A stretch of 64,000 nt of DNA from a bacterium D16-36 (GCA_003611745.1 RAYF01000020.1:30068-94067), one strand, 5' to 3'; numbered from the stretch's first letter, positions 45,015-54,974 are shown. Translations and numbers: made by a program. Notes: generated from the sequence alone by a model not told the origin.

Positions 45015-45758
45015 GTGAAAGAGAATATAAATCAAATGTTTAAAGATTGGAATGAAACACTCATATGGTCTTGCCTACAAGGCATTATGGGAGAGATACA
45101 TACTAATTTGGCAGAGGATGCTGCAATGGCAATATTGGGGGATTTTGCATTTTTTGCTGGAAACCCAAGTGAAGAATTGGTTAGACGGAAACCGAAGGAG
45201 TGCAGGCAGGATTTTATTATTATGGTTCCTCAGAATGAAGCATGGGGCGAATTGATTGAAAAGTGTTATAGAGATAGGGCAAAGAAAGTTATAAGATATG
45301 CAATTAAAAAGGAACAAAATATATTTGATATAGTGAAATTAGAGCAAGCGGTATCGAAATTGCCAGATGGTTATGATCTAAGGATGATAGGAGAAGCAGA
45401 ATATAATATGTGCCGGAACAATGATTGGGCAAACGATTTAGTATCTCAATATAAGGGTTATGAGATATATAAAGATTTGGGTTTGGGTGTGGTTGTTTTG
45501 AAAGATGGGGAATTAGTAGCAGGAGCTTCATCTTATAGTACATATAGTGAAGGCATTGAGATAGAAATCGATACGAGGGAGGGCCATCGAAGAAAAGGCC
45601 TGGCATATGCGTGTGGTGCAAAGCTGATATTGGAATGTATTAAGAAGGGCTTGTATCCAAGTTGGGATGCACAGAATACATGGTCAGTGGCTTTGGCCGA
45701 AAAGCTTGGGTATCATTTTAGCCATAAATATACTGCTTATGAAATAATGGGGTATTAG
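45015..45758 (+). CDS. GNAT-family acetyltransferase (two-part, GNAT_acetyltran type)
   Basis: The start is GTG, six bases after GGAGGGGG. The first 110 residues form a cap-like region (GIMGEIHTNLAEDAAMAILGDFAFFAGNP). The second half is the GNAT fold: VVVLKDGELVAGASSYSTYSEGIEIEIDT, then the acetyl-CoA loop EGHRRKGLAYACGAKLILECIKKG, and AEKLGYHFSHKYTAYE. It resembles the GNAT_acetyltran family of Firmicutes. The acceptor is unknown. Its codon use is more AT-rich than the housekeeping genes. Confidence 0.85.
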   Translation: MKENINQMFKDWNETLIWSCLQGIMGEIHTNLAEDAAMAILGDFAFFAGNPSEELVRRKPKECRQDFIIMVPQNEAWGELIEKCYRDRAKKVIRYAIKKEQNIFDIVKLEQAVSKLPDGYDLRMIGEAEYNMCRNNDWANDLVSQYKGYEIYKDLGLGVVVLKDGELVAGASSYSTYSEGIEIEIDTREGHRRKGLAYACGAKLILECIKKGLYPSWDAQNTWSVALAEKLGYHFSHKYTAYEIMGY

Positions 45759-45790
45759 AGTGTGTTTGAAAATTTATTCTCTAATTTGAG
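45756..45790. repeat. Partial copy of the GAGCGTGTTTGAAAATT repeat
   Basis: AGAGTGTGTTTGAAAATTTA continues the GNAT stop codon (TAG) and ends in TTCTCTAA. It is one arm only, with mismatches to the full element at 15435. Confidence 0.6.
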
Positions 45791-45807
45791 AAAGATGAGG
45801 TGTAAAT

Positions 45808-46353
45808 ATGTTATTAGCAGAACAAAGATATACATTAGATGATAGAGAAATCATACTTCGCAGTGCAAGGCTGGATGAGGCACAGATGCTATATGATTAT
45901 CTAAAAACTGTAACGGGTGAGACAAGGTTTCTGATGTGTGAGGCAGATGAGGTAAATTATACGCCATTACAGGAAGAAGAGTTTATTAAGTCACATAATG
46001 AGGCAGAAGATGCCCTTTTGATATTAGCATTTGTTGATGGGGAATATGCAGGGAACTGTTCATTTGAAGGTAGAGATGGAAGCAGAAGGGAAAGCCATCG
46101 GGCTGGAATCGGAATAGCGCTTTTTCAAAAATACACAGGTTTTGGTTTGGGGCGGATGATGCTTAACGTACTCTTGCGTGAAATTAAGAAGAGTGGTTTT
46201 TCACAAGTTGAATTGACGGTAGTAGATGGCAATGAGAGAGCTTGCCGTTTGTATAAAAGTTTAGGGTTTAAGGAGTGCGGACGAATTCCTAATGCTAACA
46301 GATATGATGATGGGACATATGCGGATGATATTTTAATGGTTTTGCAATGGTAA
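45808..46353 (+). CDS. GNAT-family N-acetyltransferase
   Basis: The 181-residue protein is a single GNAT domain: REIILRSARLDEAQMLYDYLKTV, LILAFVDGEYAGNCSFEG, the acetyl-CoA-binding GIALFQKYTGFGLGRMMLNVLLREI and a typical end, VELTVVDGNERACRLYKSLGFKECGRI. It resembles RimJ/RimL-like or YhhY-like enzymes. The target is unknown. It may be transcribed with the preceding GNAT gene. Confidence 0.88.
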   Translation: MLLAEQRYTLDDREIILRSARLDEAQMLYDYLKTVTGETRFLMCEADEVNYTPLQEEEFIKSHNEAEDALLILAFVDGEYAGNCSFEGRDGSRRESHRAGIGIALFQKYTGFGLGRMMLNVLLREIKKSGFSQVELTVVDGNERACRLYKSLGFKECGRIPNANRYDDGTYADDILMVLQW

Positions 46354-46403
46354 TGATAAATCCCTGTATCCACCAATTTTGTTTATGCTTGTTTTTCCTA
46401 AAA

Positions 46404-46433
46404 TTAACATTGTTGAAGAGAAAGGATTATAGT
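46404..46433 (+). promoter_or_regulatory. Candidate promoter for the DUF3810 gene
   Basis: TTAACA and TATAGT are separated by 18 bp, about 70 bp before the proposed start. Confidence 0.45.
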
Positions 46434-46505
46434 AAAATGAAAGAGGGAGTGTTATAGGGGTTCTACTGGAAACGGAGTCAGCAGTGATTGATTGTGGGGC
46501 AGGTT

Positions 46506-47618
46506 ATGGGAAAATATTGGATGAGAGTGTCAAGATACTGGAGGTTTATCGTTATTTATGTATTTGTGGTTCTTTTGCTAAATATTTTGGCAGTATGGGA
46601 ACCGTTTTGTGATTTTTATACGGACCATATTTTTGGGCTTTGGTCTGAGACATATAGCAGGGTGACAGGGATATTCCCTTTTTCTGTAGGGGAGATACTT
46701 ATTATATTTGCTATCGTTACCCTTTTTGCGGCGCTTATTTTGGCGCTGCTGTGGATTTTTACCAGAAAAAAACAAAAGTTCAACAGGGTATTTACAATAT
46801 ATATGAAGAGCTGGCTGGTATTTTTATTGACAATTTTGCTGGTTATGACATTGAATTGTTCTATCTTATACAATTGTTCTAAGCTTTCTGTCCATGGCAA
46901 TGGAGAAAAAACATATTCTGTAAAGGAATTGGAGATACTCCGAAATTATATTGTAGAGCAGTGTAATGCGTACTGTACAGGGATAGGGCGTGATAAAGAA
47001 GATAATGCCGTGTATTCCGGCAATCTGGATGGCGCAGTAAAAAAGGCAATGGCTGCATTGTCTTCGGAGTATCCAAGATTGTCCGGGTATTATCCAAATC
47101 CGAAACGGCTGTGGGGTTCTTACTTTATGTATCAGGCGGGGATGATAGGTGTTTATTTTCCCTTTTCTATGGAAGTGAACTGCAGCAGCTATATTAATGA
47201 TTTATCTTATGGCAGTACTGCGTGCCATGAATTATCCCATCTGAAGGGATACATCTATGAGGATGAGGCAAACTTTATTTCATATCTTGCCTGCGTGAAC
47301 AGCGAAGATATTTTTTTGCAGTATTCGGGCTATCTTGCAGTATTAGATTATATTAACAGGGATTATCTGGATGCGGTTGATGAAAATACATATTCAAAGC
47401 AGGTGAAAATTAAAGAACAGGTACATTTAGATGACTGGTGTTACAATGCAGATGTCATTCAGAAGATAAAAAAGCAGAGCTTTATTATTGCGGATGAAGC
47501 GATAAAGAAATATAGTAAGGAATTTACAGAGTCTTATCTGGAGTATTATGGGGCGGAGGCGAATTATTCGGAAGTGACGCTGCTTCTGCTGCAGTATTAT
47601 GATGGGATATTGTATTAA
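46506..47618 (+). CDS. DUF3810-like membrane protein with HExxH metalloprotease motif
   Basis: Three membrane segments occupy the N-terminal 125 residues (FIVIYVFVVLLLNIL, ILIIFAIVTLFAALILALLWIF, WLVFLLTILLVMTL). An extracytoplasmic part follows, with STACHELSHLKGYIYEDEANFISYLAC. HELSH fits the HExxH zinc-site pattern at about 241-245, with the third ligand probably in EDEAN. This combination is that of DUF3810 proteins, putative membrane zinc peptidases. GGGGC lies a few bases before the chosen ATG; a TTG six codons earlier is possible. Length is about 370. Confidence 0.82.
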   Translation: MGKYWMRVSRYWRFIVIYVFVVLLLNILAVWEPFCDFYTDHIFGLWSETYSRVTGIFPFSVGEILIIFAIVTLFAALILALLWIFTRKKQKFNRVFTIYMKSWLVFLLTILLVMTLNCSILYNCSKLSVHGNGEKTYSVKELEILRNYIVEQCNAYCTGIGRDKEDNAVYSGNLDGAVKKAMAALSSEYPRLSGYYPNPKRLWGSYFMYQAGMIGVYFPFSMEVNCSSYINDLSYGSTACHELSHLKGYIYEDEANFISYLACVNSEDIFLQYSGYLAVLDYINRDYLDAVDENTYSKQVKIKEQVHLDDWCYNADVIQKIKKQSFIIADEAIKKYSKEFTESYLEYYGAEANYSEVTLLLLQYYDGILY

Positions 47619-47670
47619 TTACAAACATCGTTCAGAAAACAGTCGTCGGTAAGTGACACCAAGTTAATAG

Positions 47671-47708
47671 GGGTAGTAATAAATATATACTGAAAATTGA
47701 TTTCCGTG
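47671..47708. repeat. AATTGATTTCCGTG end-repeat, copy 2 of the flanking pair
   Basis: GGGGTAGTAATAAATATATA then CTGAAAATTGATTTCCGTG matches 44939-44979 over nearly its full length in direct orientation. Confidence 0.7.
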
Positions 47709-47756
47709 CTTGTGAAAAATTGGAGCTTACTTTTTTTTAATTTTATGATATACTTA

Positions 47757-47795
47757 TTAGAGCGTGTTTAGAAATTCATTTCAAACACGCTCTAA
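47757..47795. repeat. Minimal GAGCGTGTTTGAAA palindrome
   Basis: TTAGAGCGTGTTTAGAAAT pairs with ATTTCAAACACGCTCTAA. It is the outer ends of the 166-nt element at 15435 brought together, as if the middle was deleted. Confidence 0.75.
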
Positions 47796-47861
47796 GGAAC
47801 TGTTGGGGGCAAAAACCATTTGCCCCGAAATGATAATAGTAAAAGAAAGGATGATGAAATT

Positions 47862-48380
47862 ATGAAGAAATTAGTAAAAAATGTCATTATTTGTAGCTTT
47901 TTGATTTTTGCATTTTCTATTGTAAATTGTTTTTCTGTTGCAGAAGCGAAAAGGCTGCAGAGTCCAGAGCAGGCGCAGGAGGCTGCTCTTGCAAAAGTAC
48001 CTTCTGCAAAAGTAATTGATGTAGATTCAGATACAGAGGACGGGGTGTTGGTGTATGAAGTGGAGCTTCGTAAATCTGGGAAAGAATATAAGTTAGAGTA
48101 CCGTGCTTCAGATGGAAAATTATTGAAATATGAGTGGGAGGTTCTAAACCCTGCTTTTGGCAATCAGAACAAAAAGAATCTTTCAAAGAAGGAAATTAAG
48201 AAAAAAGCGCTGAAACAGGTTAAAAGCGCATCCGTTATCAGTATTGTATTAGATCATGATGATGGAATGGCACAGTATGAGGTAAAGATGCGCAAGGGAA
48301 ATAAGAAATATGAGTTAGTGTACAATAGCAAAACAGGAAAATTGCTGGAATATCAGTGGGAGATTGTTACTGTTTATTAA
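47862..48380 (+). CDS. Secreted two-PepSY-domain protein
   Basis: A signal peptide occupies residues 1-28 (KKLVKNVIICSFLIFAFSIVNCFSVAEA). It is followed by two PepSY repeats, SPEQAQEAALAKVPSAKVIDVDSDTEDGVLVYEVELRKSGKEYKLEYRASDGKLLKYEWE and a second copy with SKKEIKKKALKQVKSASVISI. PepSY domains are thought to bind or inhibit peptidases outside the cell. It follows a DUF3810 metalloprotease-like gene, but any link is inference. The ATG at 47862 follows AAAGGATGATG. Length is 172. Confidence 0.85.
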   Translation: MKKLVKNVIICSFLIFAFSIVNCFSVAEAKRLQSPEQAQEAALAKVPSAKVIDVDSDTEDGVLVYEVELRKSGKEYKLEYRASDGKLLKYEWEVLNPAFGNQNKKNLSKKEIKKKALKQVKSASVISIVLDHDDGMAQYEVKMRKGNKKYELVYNSKTGKLLEYQWEIVTVY

Positions 48381-48503
48381 TATATCATTTGCTGGATGTT
48401 ATATAGCCCTGCATTGCGTCTGGTTCGCTGCACATGCGGGAACAAAAAATAAGAGAAAGGCAGAGTTCCTAAGGAAAGGTTTTCTGGATGGGTATCGATT
48501 ATT

Positions 48504-50174
48504 ATGAAGACAGATATTGAAATTGCACAGGAGGCAGAGATGCTCCATATCCGTGAAATAGCTAAGAAACTGGAGATTGCTGAGGAGGATTTGGAGTATT
48601 ATGGTAAATATAAGGCGAAGCTTTCCGATGATCTTTGGGAGAAGGTAAAAGATAATCCAGATGGAAAACTGGTTCTGGTAACTGCAATCAATCCTACTCC
48701 GGCTGGGGAGGGAAAGACAACTACGACAGTCGGCCTTGGGGAAGCTCTGGGCCGCATGGGCAAAAAATCAGCGATTGCCCTCAGGGAGCCTTCTCTGGGT
48801 CCTTGCTTTGGAATCAAGGGAGGCGCAGCAGGCGGCGGATATGCCCAGGTCGTTCCTATGGAGGATTTAAACCTTCATTTTACAGGGGATTTCCATGCTA
48901 TTACATCTGCCAATAATCTTTTGGCAGCTATGCTTGACAATCATATCAAGCAGGGAAATGTACTGCAGATTGATACAAATCAGGTCGTATGGAAACGCTG
49001 CGTGGATATGAATGACAGGGTATTAAGAAATATTGTGGTAGGCCTTGGAAGGGCGGCGGACGGTGTCGTGAGGGAAGACCACTTTATTATCTCTGTGGCT
49101 TCAGAAATCATGGCGATTCTCTGTCTGGCAGAAAATATGAAGGATTTAAAGGCACGTTTATCTAAGATAATAGTTGCTTATAATTATGACGGGGAGCCGG
49201 TAACAGCGGGACAGTTAAATGCTGTCGGCTCTATGGCAGCGCTCTTAAAGGATGCAATTAAGCCAAACCTGATCCAGACAGTAGAAAATACGCCGGCGTT
49301 TGTACATGGCGGCCCCTTTGCCAATATTGCACACGGCTGCAACAGCGTGAGGGCGACCAAGACAGCATTGAAGCTGGCAGATTATGTGATAACGGAGGCC
49401 GGGTTCGGCGCAGATCTCGGGGCAGAAAAATTCCTTGATATTAAGTGCCGTATGGCAGGGCTTAAACCGGATGCGGTTGTTCTGGTGGCGACAGTCCGTG
49501 CCCTGAAATATAATGGCGGGATAGCAAAAGAGGATTTAAACCATGAAAATCTCGATGCTTTGAAAAAAGGAATTGTTAATCTGGAAAAACATATTGAAAA
49601 TATTGCAAAATATAAAGTTCCATGTGTTGTTACCCTGAACCGCTTTGTCTCTGACAGCGATGCGGAGCTTGCATTTGTAAAGGAATTCTGTGAGAGCCGC
49701 GGCTGTGAGTTTGCGCTTTCCGAAGTCTGGGAAAAAGGCGGGGAAGGCGGGATAGCACTGGCTGAGAGGGTATTGGAGACTCTGGAAAACAAAGAAAGTA
49801 ATTTTGAGCCGATTTACGATGAAAATCTGCCGATAGCTGATAAAATAGAAGTGATTGCAAAGGAGATTTACGGTGCTTCAGAGGTTACCTATTCCCCGGC
49901 GGCGAAGCAGGCGATAGAACGTCTGGAAAAACTTGGTTATGGCAATACGCCGGTCTGCATGGCAAAGAACCAGTATTCCCTGTCAGATGATCCTAAAAAA
50001 CTTGGGCGGCCGGAAGGTTTCACGGTTAATATCCGTGAAGTATATGTGTCGGCAGGTGCAGGGTTTGTGGTAGCGATTACTGGAACGGTGATGACTATGC
50101 CGGGGCTGCCGCTGCATCCTGCGGCAGAGCGCATAGATGTGGATGAGAGCGGAAAGATTGTAGGGCTTTCTTAA
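48504..50174 (+). CDS. fhs: Formate--tetrahydrofolate ligase
   Basis: Fhs makes 10-formyl-THF from formate, ATP and THF, and supplies the one-carbon pool shared with FolD (10.2 kb). The P-loop is [20 protein letters not shown] at about 64-82, followed by [36 protein letters not shown], the family signature. [20 protein letters not shown] is the C-terminal signature. Length is 556, the normal size. Ribosome-binding site GGATGGG. Confidence 0.97.
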   Translation: MKTDIEIAQEAEMLHIREIAKKLEIAEEDLEYYGKYKAKLSDDLWEKVKDNPDGKLVLVTAINPTPAGEGKTTTTVGLGEALGRMGKKSAIALREPSLGPCFGIKGGAAGGGYAQVVPMEDLNLHFTGDFHAITSANNLLAAMLDNHIKQGNVLQIDTNQVVWKRCVDMNDRVLRNIVVGLGRAADGVVREDHFIISVASEIMAILCLAENMKDLKARLSKIIVAYNYDGEPVTAGQLNAVGSMAALLKDAIKPNLIQTVENTPAFVHGGPFANIAHGCNSVRATKTALKLADYVITEAGFGADLGAEKFLDIKCRMAGLKPDAVVLVATVRALKYNGGIAKEDLNHENLDALKKGIVNLEKHIENIAKYKVPCVVTLNRFVSDSDAELAFVKEFCESRGCEFALSEVWEKGGEGGIALAERVLETLENKESNFEPIYDENLPIADKIEVIAKEIYGASEVTYSPAAKQAIERLEKLGYGNTPVCMAKNQYSLSDDPKKLGRPEGFTVNIREVYVSAGAGFVVAITGTVMTMPGLPLHPAAERIDVDESGKIVGLS

Positions 50175-50181
50175 TATTATG

Positions 50182-50216
50182 GCAGGAGGGCATTTGAAGA
50201 ACAAATGCCCTCCTGC
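50182..50216. terminator. Bidirectional hairpin between fhs and pyrI
   Basis: GCAGGAGGGCATTTG-AAGAA-CAAATGCCCTCCTGC is a perfect 15-bp stem with a 5-base loop. It lies between convergent genes, so it can serve both. Flanking T-runs are short. Confidence 0.75.
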
Positions 50217-50270
50217 TTATATTCTGCAAAGTGGCGGGCCAGACACAATGCCTGCAGAAATGGAAAGTCT

Positions 50271-50696
50271 TTAATTTCCCTTAAATCTTGATTCGCAGTA
50301 AATACAACGGTATACCCGGTTTTCCCGGTCTGTCAGCTTGAACATGTGGGGCAGCTCCGGTTCAACTGTTGTAATGCAGCGGGGATTTTTACAGCGGATA
50401 ATATTTGTTACCTTATCCGGAAGTGAGAGGATTCGTTTTTCCTTAATTTCATTATCTTTTATGATGTTTATTGTGATGTTATGGTCAAGGACGCCTAAAA
50501 CATTTAAATCCACATCAAAGGGGCCTTCAATTTTTATAATATCTTTTTTTCCCATTTTGTTGCTGCGTGCATTTTTAATGATGGCAACGGAGCAGTCTAA
50601 TTTTTCAAGATTTAGATATTTATATATTTCCATGGCGCCTCCAGCCCGGATGTGGTCAATCACAATACCCTCATTTAATCCACCAATATTTAACAT
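50271..50696 (-). CDS. pyrI: Aspartate carbamoyltransferase regulatory chain PyrI
   Basis: PyrI binds nucleotides allosterically and holds the ATCase trimers together. The C-terminal zinc site is present: C102, C107, C131 and C134 (RCKNPRC and CIYC). The N-terminal effector domain contains GIVIDHIRAGGAMEIYKYL. At 141 residues it is slightly shorter at the N-terminus than the E. coli chain. It follows pyrB by 65 bp with an AAGGAGGG site. Confidence 0.94.
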   Translation of the reverse strand: MLNIGGLNEGIVIDHIRAGGAMEIYKYLNLEKLDCSVAIIKNARSNKMGKKDIIKIEGPFDVDLNVLGVLDHNITINIIKDNEIKEKRILSLPDKVTNIIRCKNPRCITTVEPELPHMFKLTDRENRVYRCIYCESRFKGN

Positions 50697-50761
50697 AGAA
50701 ACCCTCCTTAATATTAAAATATTCTAAAGTCCGGAATCGAAATAAATTTTCTTATGTGCTG

Positions 50762-51697
50762 TTATGAAATTGGTATTGTATCCAGGGCCAGAAGATGCAT
50801 GATAAGTGCCATCCTGACATAAACGCCCATCTTGGCCTGCTGGAAGTAAACTGCCCGTGGGTCATTGTCAACTTCTGATGCGATTTCATTTACGCGCGGC
50901 AGGGGGTGCATTACGAACATGTCTTCTTTGGCAAGCTGCATTTTTGCAGCGTCCAGAATGAAACTATCTTTCAAACGGATATAATCTTCTTCGTTGAAGA
51001 AACGCTCCCTCTGTACGCGTGTCATATAGAGAATGTCCACGATTGGCAGGAAAGATTCTAAATCATCTGTTTCGATATGCCTGATATTGCCGGCTTCCAG
51101 TACGTCTTTCCTTAAATAGTCAGGAATCATCAGCTCCTTTGGGGAAATTAGGACAAAACGGATTTGTTTGTACCGCACAAGGGCGTTGATGAGCGAGTGG
51201 ACGGTCCGTCCGAATTTCAAATCGCCGCACATGCCGATTGTGATATCATTCAGGCGCCCCATTAATTTTTTTATCGTTATTAAATCTGTCAATGTCTGGG
51301 TCGGGTGGTTATGGCCTCCATCACCGGCATTAATAATGGGGATGCTGGAATATAGCGAGGCTACCATTGGGGCACCTTCTTTTGGGTGGCGCATGGCACA
51401 GATGTCTGCGTAGGAAGAGATTACGCGGATAGTATCGGCAACACTTTCCCCCTTTGTGGCAGAACTGGAATCAGCCGAAGAAAAACCAAGCACCTGACCG
51501 CCTAAGTTCAGCATTGCAGCTTCAAAACTAAGGCGTGTTCTTGTACTTGGTTCATAAAACAGAGTAGCTAGTTTTTTTCCCTCACAAATATGGGCATATT
51601 TTTCGGGATTTTCCATAATTTTTAGTCCAAGGTCAATAATATCGTCCACAGCATCTACAGTTAAATCGAGCGGACTAATTAAATGTTTTAATCGCAT
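50762..51697 (-). CDS. pyrB: Aspartate carbamoyltransferase catalytic chain PyrB
   Basis: PyrB makes carbamoyl-aspartate from carbamoyl phosphate and aspartate. The carbamoyl-phosphate motif [15 protein letters not shown] is at about 48-62, [15 protein letters not shown] is the HPTQ motif, and HPLPRVNEI lies near the end. Length is 311. It forms an operon with pyrI. A start-site GGGGGG leader precedes the ATG, and the promoter at 51775-51803 abuts a 685-nt palindrome. Confidence 0.95.
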   Translation of the reverse strand: MRLKHLISPLDLTVDAVDDIIDLGLKIMENPEKYAHICEGKKLATLFYEPSTRTRLSFEAAMLNLGGQVLGFSSADSSSATKGESVADTIRVISSYADICAMRHPKEGAPMVASLYSSIPIINAGDGGHNHPTQTLTDLITIKKLMGRLNDITIGMCGDLKFGRTVHSLINALVRYKQIRFVLISPKELMIPDYLRKDVLEAGNIRHIETDDLESFLPIVDILYMTRVQRERFFNEEDYIRLKDSFILDAAKMQLAKEDMFVMHPLPRVNEIASEVDNDPRAVYFQQAKMGVYVRMALIMHLLALDTIPIS

Positions 51698-51774
51698 AGG
51701 TACCCCCCTTACTTTTAATGTCAGATAGGAATGACTGTATGTTCTGACAAGATATTGCGCATTGCTTCTAGATT

Positions 51775-51803
51775 ATCTTACTACAATCCTCAATATGGTG
51801 CAA
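51775..51803 (-). promoter_or_regulatory. Candidate promoter for pyrBI
   Basis: On the minus strand TTGCAC and TAAGAT are 17 bp apart, about 75 bp before pyrB. The -35 box lies 10 bp from the end of the large palindrome. Confidence 0.5.
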
Positions 51804-51813
51804 GAGAGTTTGC

Positions 51814-52498
51814 CACGGAAATCAATTTTTATTATTCATGTTCGTTACTCCGCATCAATCTGTTGCTATTTACAGTCGACTGCTTTCTAAACGATAACTC
51901 CCTGTTATCCGCCGATTTTTATTTATGTCTGCATCTGACTGTGTTTCTGTTTTTTGCTTCACAAACAAGTAAAACGCCTAAAAGAAAGTACAGGATATGC
52001 CTTGCAACATCTCGCCTTTCCGGGGAACTATCTGTCTTGCGGCTTTGATGCTTGATTTATGTGCCTTTCCGTAAACTTACAGCATGCAGCGGTTTTCATG
52101 GTTTTCCGCAGAGGCACTTGCGAATCGCCGGTACTTGCAGGACGTATTTTGTCCTGCTATGTACCGTTGCGTTATGAGAAGTAGCGAAAGCGTGCCTCCT
52201 AGGAAAACCTGAAACCGCGCATGCCGTTCAGACAGTGCTGCAAGGCACATATCCATCAAAGCCCTGCAAGACAGAGTTCCTCTGGAAAGCCGTTGTTGTC
52301 TGGCGGCATATCTTGTACTTCCTTTTTAGGCGTATCGTATTCTGCGAGAGCAAAAAACTAAAAGCACAATCAGATGCAGGCATATGAAATAATTTGACGG
52401 ATAACAGGGAGCTATCGTTTATTAAGCAGTCAACTGTGAATCATAATATGTTGATGCGGAGTAATATCGAACATGAATAATAAAAATTGATTTCCGTG
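51814..52498. repeat. 685-nt near-complete palindrome between pyrB and the hydratase gene
   Basis: The left end CACGGAAATCAATTTTTATT pairs with AATAAAAATTGATTTCCGTG at the right end. Matching blocks continue inward without a break: ACTCCGCATCAA with TTGATGCGGAGT, CTCCCTGTTATCCG with CGGATAACAGGGAG, CTGTCTTGC with GCAAGACAG, GGCTTTGATG with CATCAAAGCC, GGTTTTCC with GGAAAACC. The apex is CAGGAC-GTATTTT-GTCCTG at 52138-52156. No credible gene lies inside. The short ORFs on both strands are mirror products of the repeat. Confidence 0.9.
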
Positions 52499-52513
52499 AG
52501 TTTGCTGCTAAAC

Positions 52514-52542
52514 TTGACTTTTTCGTGTTTTTCTACGATAAT
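52514..52542 (+). promoter_or_regulatory. Sigma-A type promoter for the hydratase gene
   Basis: TTGACT at 52514-52519 and GATAAT at 52537-52542 have a 17-bp spacer, just outside the palindrome and 55 bp before the start codon. Confidence 0.65.
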
Positions 52543-52597
52543 TACTGTTGGTGTATTATATGGATGACATTTGTGATGCAAGAAGGAGGATATTTAT

Positions 52598-54886
52598 ATG
52601 ATAAAACTATATGACAACGGTGTGTATTTAGTAAATGGCATGGAAATTGTTGAAGATACTACGGAGAGTGCTGCCATTTTGCAGCAGAAATGTGGGCATG
52701 TTCCAACAAAAGATGAGGCGGTCCAGGGAACGATGGCATACAGTATTCTGGAGGCACATAATACTTCTGGCAATATGGACAATTTGCAGATTAAGTTTGA
52801 TAAATTAACATCACATGATATTACATTTGTAGGAATTATCCAGACAGCAAGGGCGTCCGGCCTGGAGGAATTTCCGGTGCCGTATGTGCTTACGAACTGC
52901 CATAACAGCCTTTGCGCGGTCGGCGGCACAATCAATGAGGACGACCATATGTTTGGCCTTTCCTGTGCGAAAAAATACGGGGGGATGTATGTTCCGCCCC
53001 ATCAGGCAGTAATCCATCAGTTTGCCCGTGAAATGCTGGCAGGCGGAGGGAAAATGATTCTTGGTTCAGATTCGCATACGCGTTATGGAGCACTTGGGAC
53101 AATGGCAATGGGCGAGGGCGGCCCTGAGCTTGTTAAGCAGCTTTTAAGCAGGACATATGATATTGCAAGGCCGGAAGTGGTAGCTGTTTATCTTACAGGA
53201 ACCCCGCAGAAGGGCGTTGGCCCGCAGGATATTGCACTGGCAGTGATTGGGGCTGTGTTTGGAAATGGCTATGTAAAAAATAAAGTGATGGAGTTTGTAG
53301 GTGACGGTGTTGCAAATCTCTCCGCTGACTTCCGCATCGGCGTGGATGTTATGACGACAGAGACAACCTGCCTGTCCTCAATCTGGACGACGGACGATAA
53401 GATTAAGGAATTTTATGAAATCCATAAGCGCCCAGAAGAGTATAAGGAGTTAAAGCCTGCTGACATTGCTTATTATGATGGGATGGTTTATGTGGATCTT
53501 TCCGAAATTAAGCCGATGATTGCCATGCCGTTCCACCCAAGCAATGTTTATACGATAGAAGAGTTAAATGCGAATCTGATGGATATTTTAGATGATGTTG
53601 AGAAAAAGGCACTTGTCAGCCTTGACAATAATAATATTAACTATTCTTTAAAAGATAAAGTCCGTGATGGAAAGCTCTATGTAGAGCAGGGTGTGATTGC
53701 GGGATGTGCAGGCGGCGGTTTTGAAAATATCTGCGATGCTGCTGATATCCTTCGCGGGAAATATATCGGTGCGGATGAATTTTCACTGAGCGTGTATCCT
53801 TCCAGCCAGCCGGTATTTATGGAATTGGTGAAGAATGGGGCGATTGCTGATTTGATGGCAACGGGGGCGACAGTGCGATCTGCATTCTGCGGCCCTTGCT
53901 TTGGCGCCGGGGATGTACCTCCGAACAATGGCCTGTCAATCCGCCATTCTACCCGTAACTTCCCGAACCGTGAAGGGTCAAAGGTTACAAACGGCCAGAT
54001 TGCATCCGTTGCGTTAATGGATGCCCGTTCTATTGCGGCAACTGCGGCAAATCAGGGATATCTGACAGCAGCTACCGATGTGGATGTTGACTTTAAAAAG
54101 CCAAAATATTTCTTTGACAGCACAATTTATGAAAACCGTGTTTATGACGGCGTCGGGAAGCCGGACAAAGGGGTGGAGATTAAATTTGGGCCGAATATCA
54201 AGGACTGGCCGGAAATGTCAGCATTGACAGATAATATTGTATTAAAAGTAGTTTCTGAGATTCATGATCCGGTTACGACGACGGACGAGCTGATTCCTTC
54301 CGGGGAGACATCTTCCTTCCGTTCCAATCCGCTTGGGTTGGCTGAATTTACATTGTCCCGTAAGGATCCGGAGTATGTGGGCAAGGCAAAAGAGGTACAG
54401 AGGGCAGAAAAGGCGCGTATTGCAGGGGAAGATATTTTTGCGGCGCTTCCAGAGGCGGAAGATGTATTTGCAAAAATAAATGAGAAGTTTTCTGTGGAGC
54501 CAAAGGAAACCCAGATTGGCAGCATGATCTATGCAGTGAAACCGGGGGACGGTTCTGCACGCGAGCAGGCTGCATCCTGCCAGAAGGTGCTTGGCGGTAT
54601 GGCGAATATTGCGAAGGAATATGCGACAAAGCGTTACCGTTCCAACCTGATTAACTGGGGAATGCTGCCATTCCTGTATCCTGATGAAATTCCGTTTGAA
54701 AAAGGAGATTATATCTTTGTGAAGGATATTAAAGAGGCAGTTGCCAAGAAGCATGAGAGCATCAAGGCGTATGTTGTCGGAAAAGACATGAGGGAGTTTG
54801 AATTGAAGCTGGGCGACCTGACAGATGATGAGAGGGAGATTATTGAAAAAGGATGCCTGATTAACTATTATAGGGCGCATATGTAA
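52598..54886 (+). CDS. Aconitase-superfamily hydratase (YbhJ-like)
   Basis: The four-domain aconitase layout is present over 762 residues. [20 protein letters not shown] carries the active-site SDSHT. The [4Fe-4S] cysteines are C370 ([11 protein letters not shown]), C431 and C434 (CGPCFGAGD). The C-terminal swivel domain ends in [15 protein letters not shown]. The first cysteine context lacks the SCTNS of ordinary aconitases and homoaconitases, and the whole fits the group called hydratase or YbhJ-like. Its substrate is uncertain; citrate/isocitrate is not assured. AGAAGGAGG precedes the ATG. It is monocistronic. Confidence 0.85.
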   Translation: MIKLYDNGVYLVNGMEIVEDTTESAAILQQKCGHVPTKDEAVQGTMAYSILEAHNTSGNMDNLQIKFDKLTSHDITFVGIIQTARASGLEEFPVPYVLTNCHNSLCAVGGTINEDDHMFGLSCAKKYGGMYVPPHQAVIHQFAREMLAGGGKMILGSDSHTRYGALGTMAMGEGGPELVKQLLSRTYDIARPEVVAVYLTGTPQKGVGPQDIALAVIGAVFGNGYVKNKVMEFVGDGVANLSADFRIGVDVMTTETTCLSSIWTTDDKIKEFYEIHKRPEEYKELKPADIAYYDGMVYVDLSEIKPMIAMPFHPSNVYTIEELNANLMDILDDVEKKALVSLDNNNINYSLKDKVRDGKLYVEQGVIAGCAGGGFENICDAADILRGKYIGADEFSLSVYPSSQPVFMELVKNGAIADLMATGATVRSAFCGPCFGAGDVPPNNGLSIRHSTRNFPNREGSKVTNGQIASVALMDARSIAATAANQGYLTAATDVDVDFKKPKYFFDSTIYENRVYDGVGKPDKGVEIKFGPNIKDWPEMSALTDNIVLKVVSEIHDPVTTTDELIPSGETSSFRSNPLGLAEFTLSRKDPEYVGKAKEVQRAEKARIAGEDIFAALPEAEDVFAKINEKFSVEPKETQIGSMIYAVKPGDGSAREQAASCQKVLGGMANIAKEYATKRYRSNLINWGMLPFLYPDEIPFEKGDYIFVKDIKEAVAKKHESIKAYVVGKDMREFELKLGDLTDDEREIIEKGCLINYYRAHM

Positions 54887-54890
54887 AAAA

Positions 54891-54941
54891 GGGCACAGAC
54901 TTCGCTTGTTGCAGGAAGTTATACCCTGAGAATTTTCCTAA
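54891..54941 (-). repeat. Composite repeat, copy lacking the middle hairpin
   Basis: GGGCACAGACTTCGCTTGTT is followed by CCTGAGAATTTTCCTAATTT. It matches hairpin 1 and the tail of the family, as at 4328. It begins 4 bp after the hydratase stop. Confidence 0.65.
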
Positions 54942-54948
54942 TTTTACA

Positions 54949-54974
54949 AAAGTGTCCGCCAGCGCGGACACTTT
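54949..54974. terminator. Hairpin downstream of the hydratase gene
   Basis: AAAGTGTCCGC-CAGC-GCGGACACTTT is a perfect 11-bp stem. On the minus strand it is followed by TGTAAAATT, on the plus strand by GCAAATG. Confidence 0.65.

Noticed and set aside
51731..52259. Open frames on both strands within the 52-kb palindrome
   Set aside because: Both are produced by the repeat, lack initiation signals, and show no domain; the DNA structure explains the openness.
51814..52498. Classical insertion sequence
   Set aside because: There are inverted ends but no transposase or remnant of one; the entire unit is palindromic.
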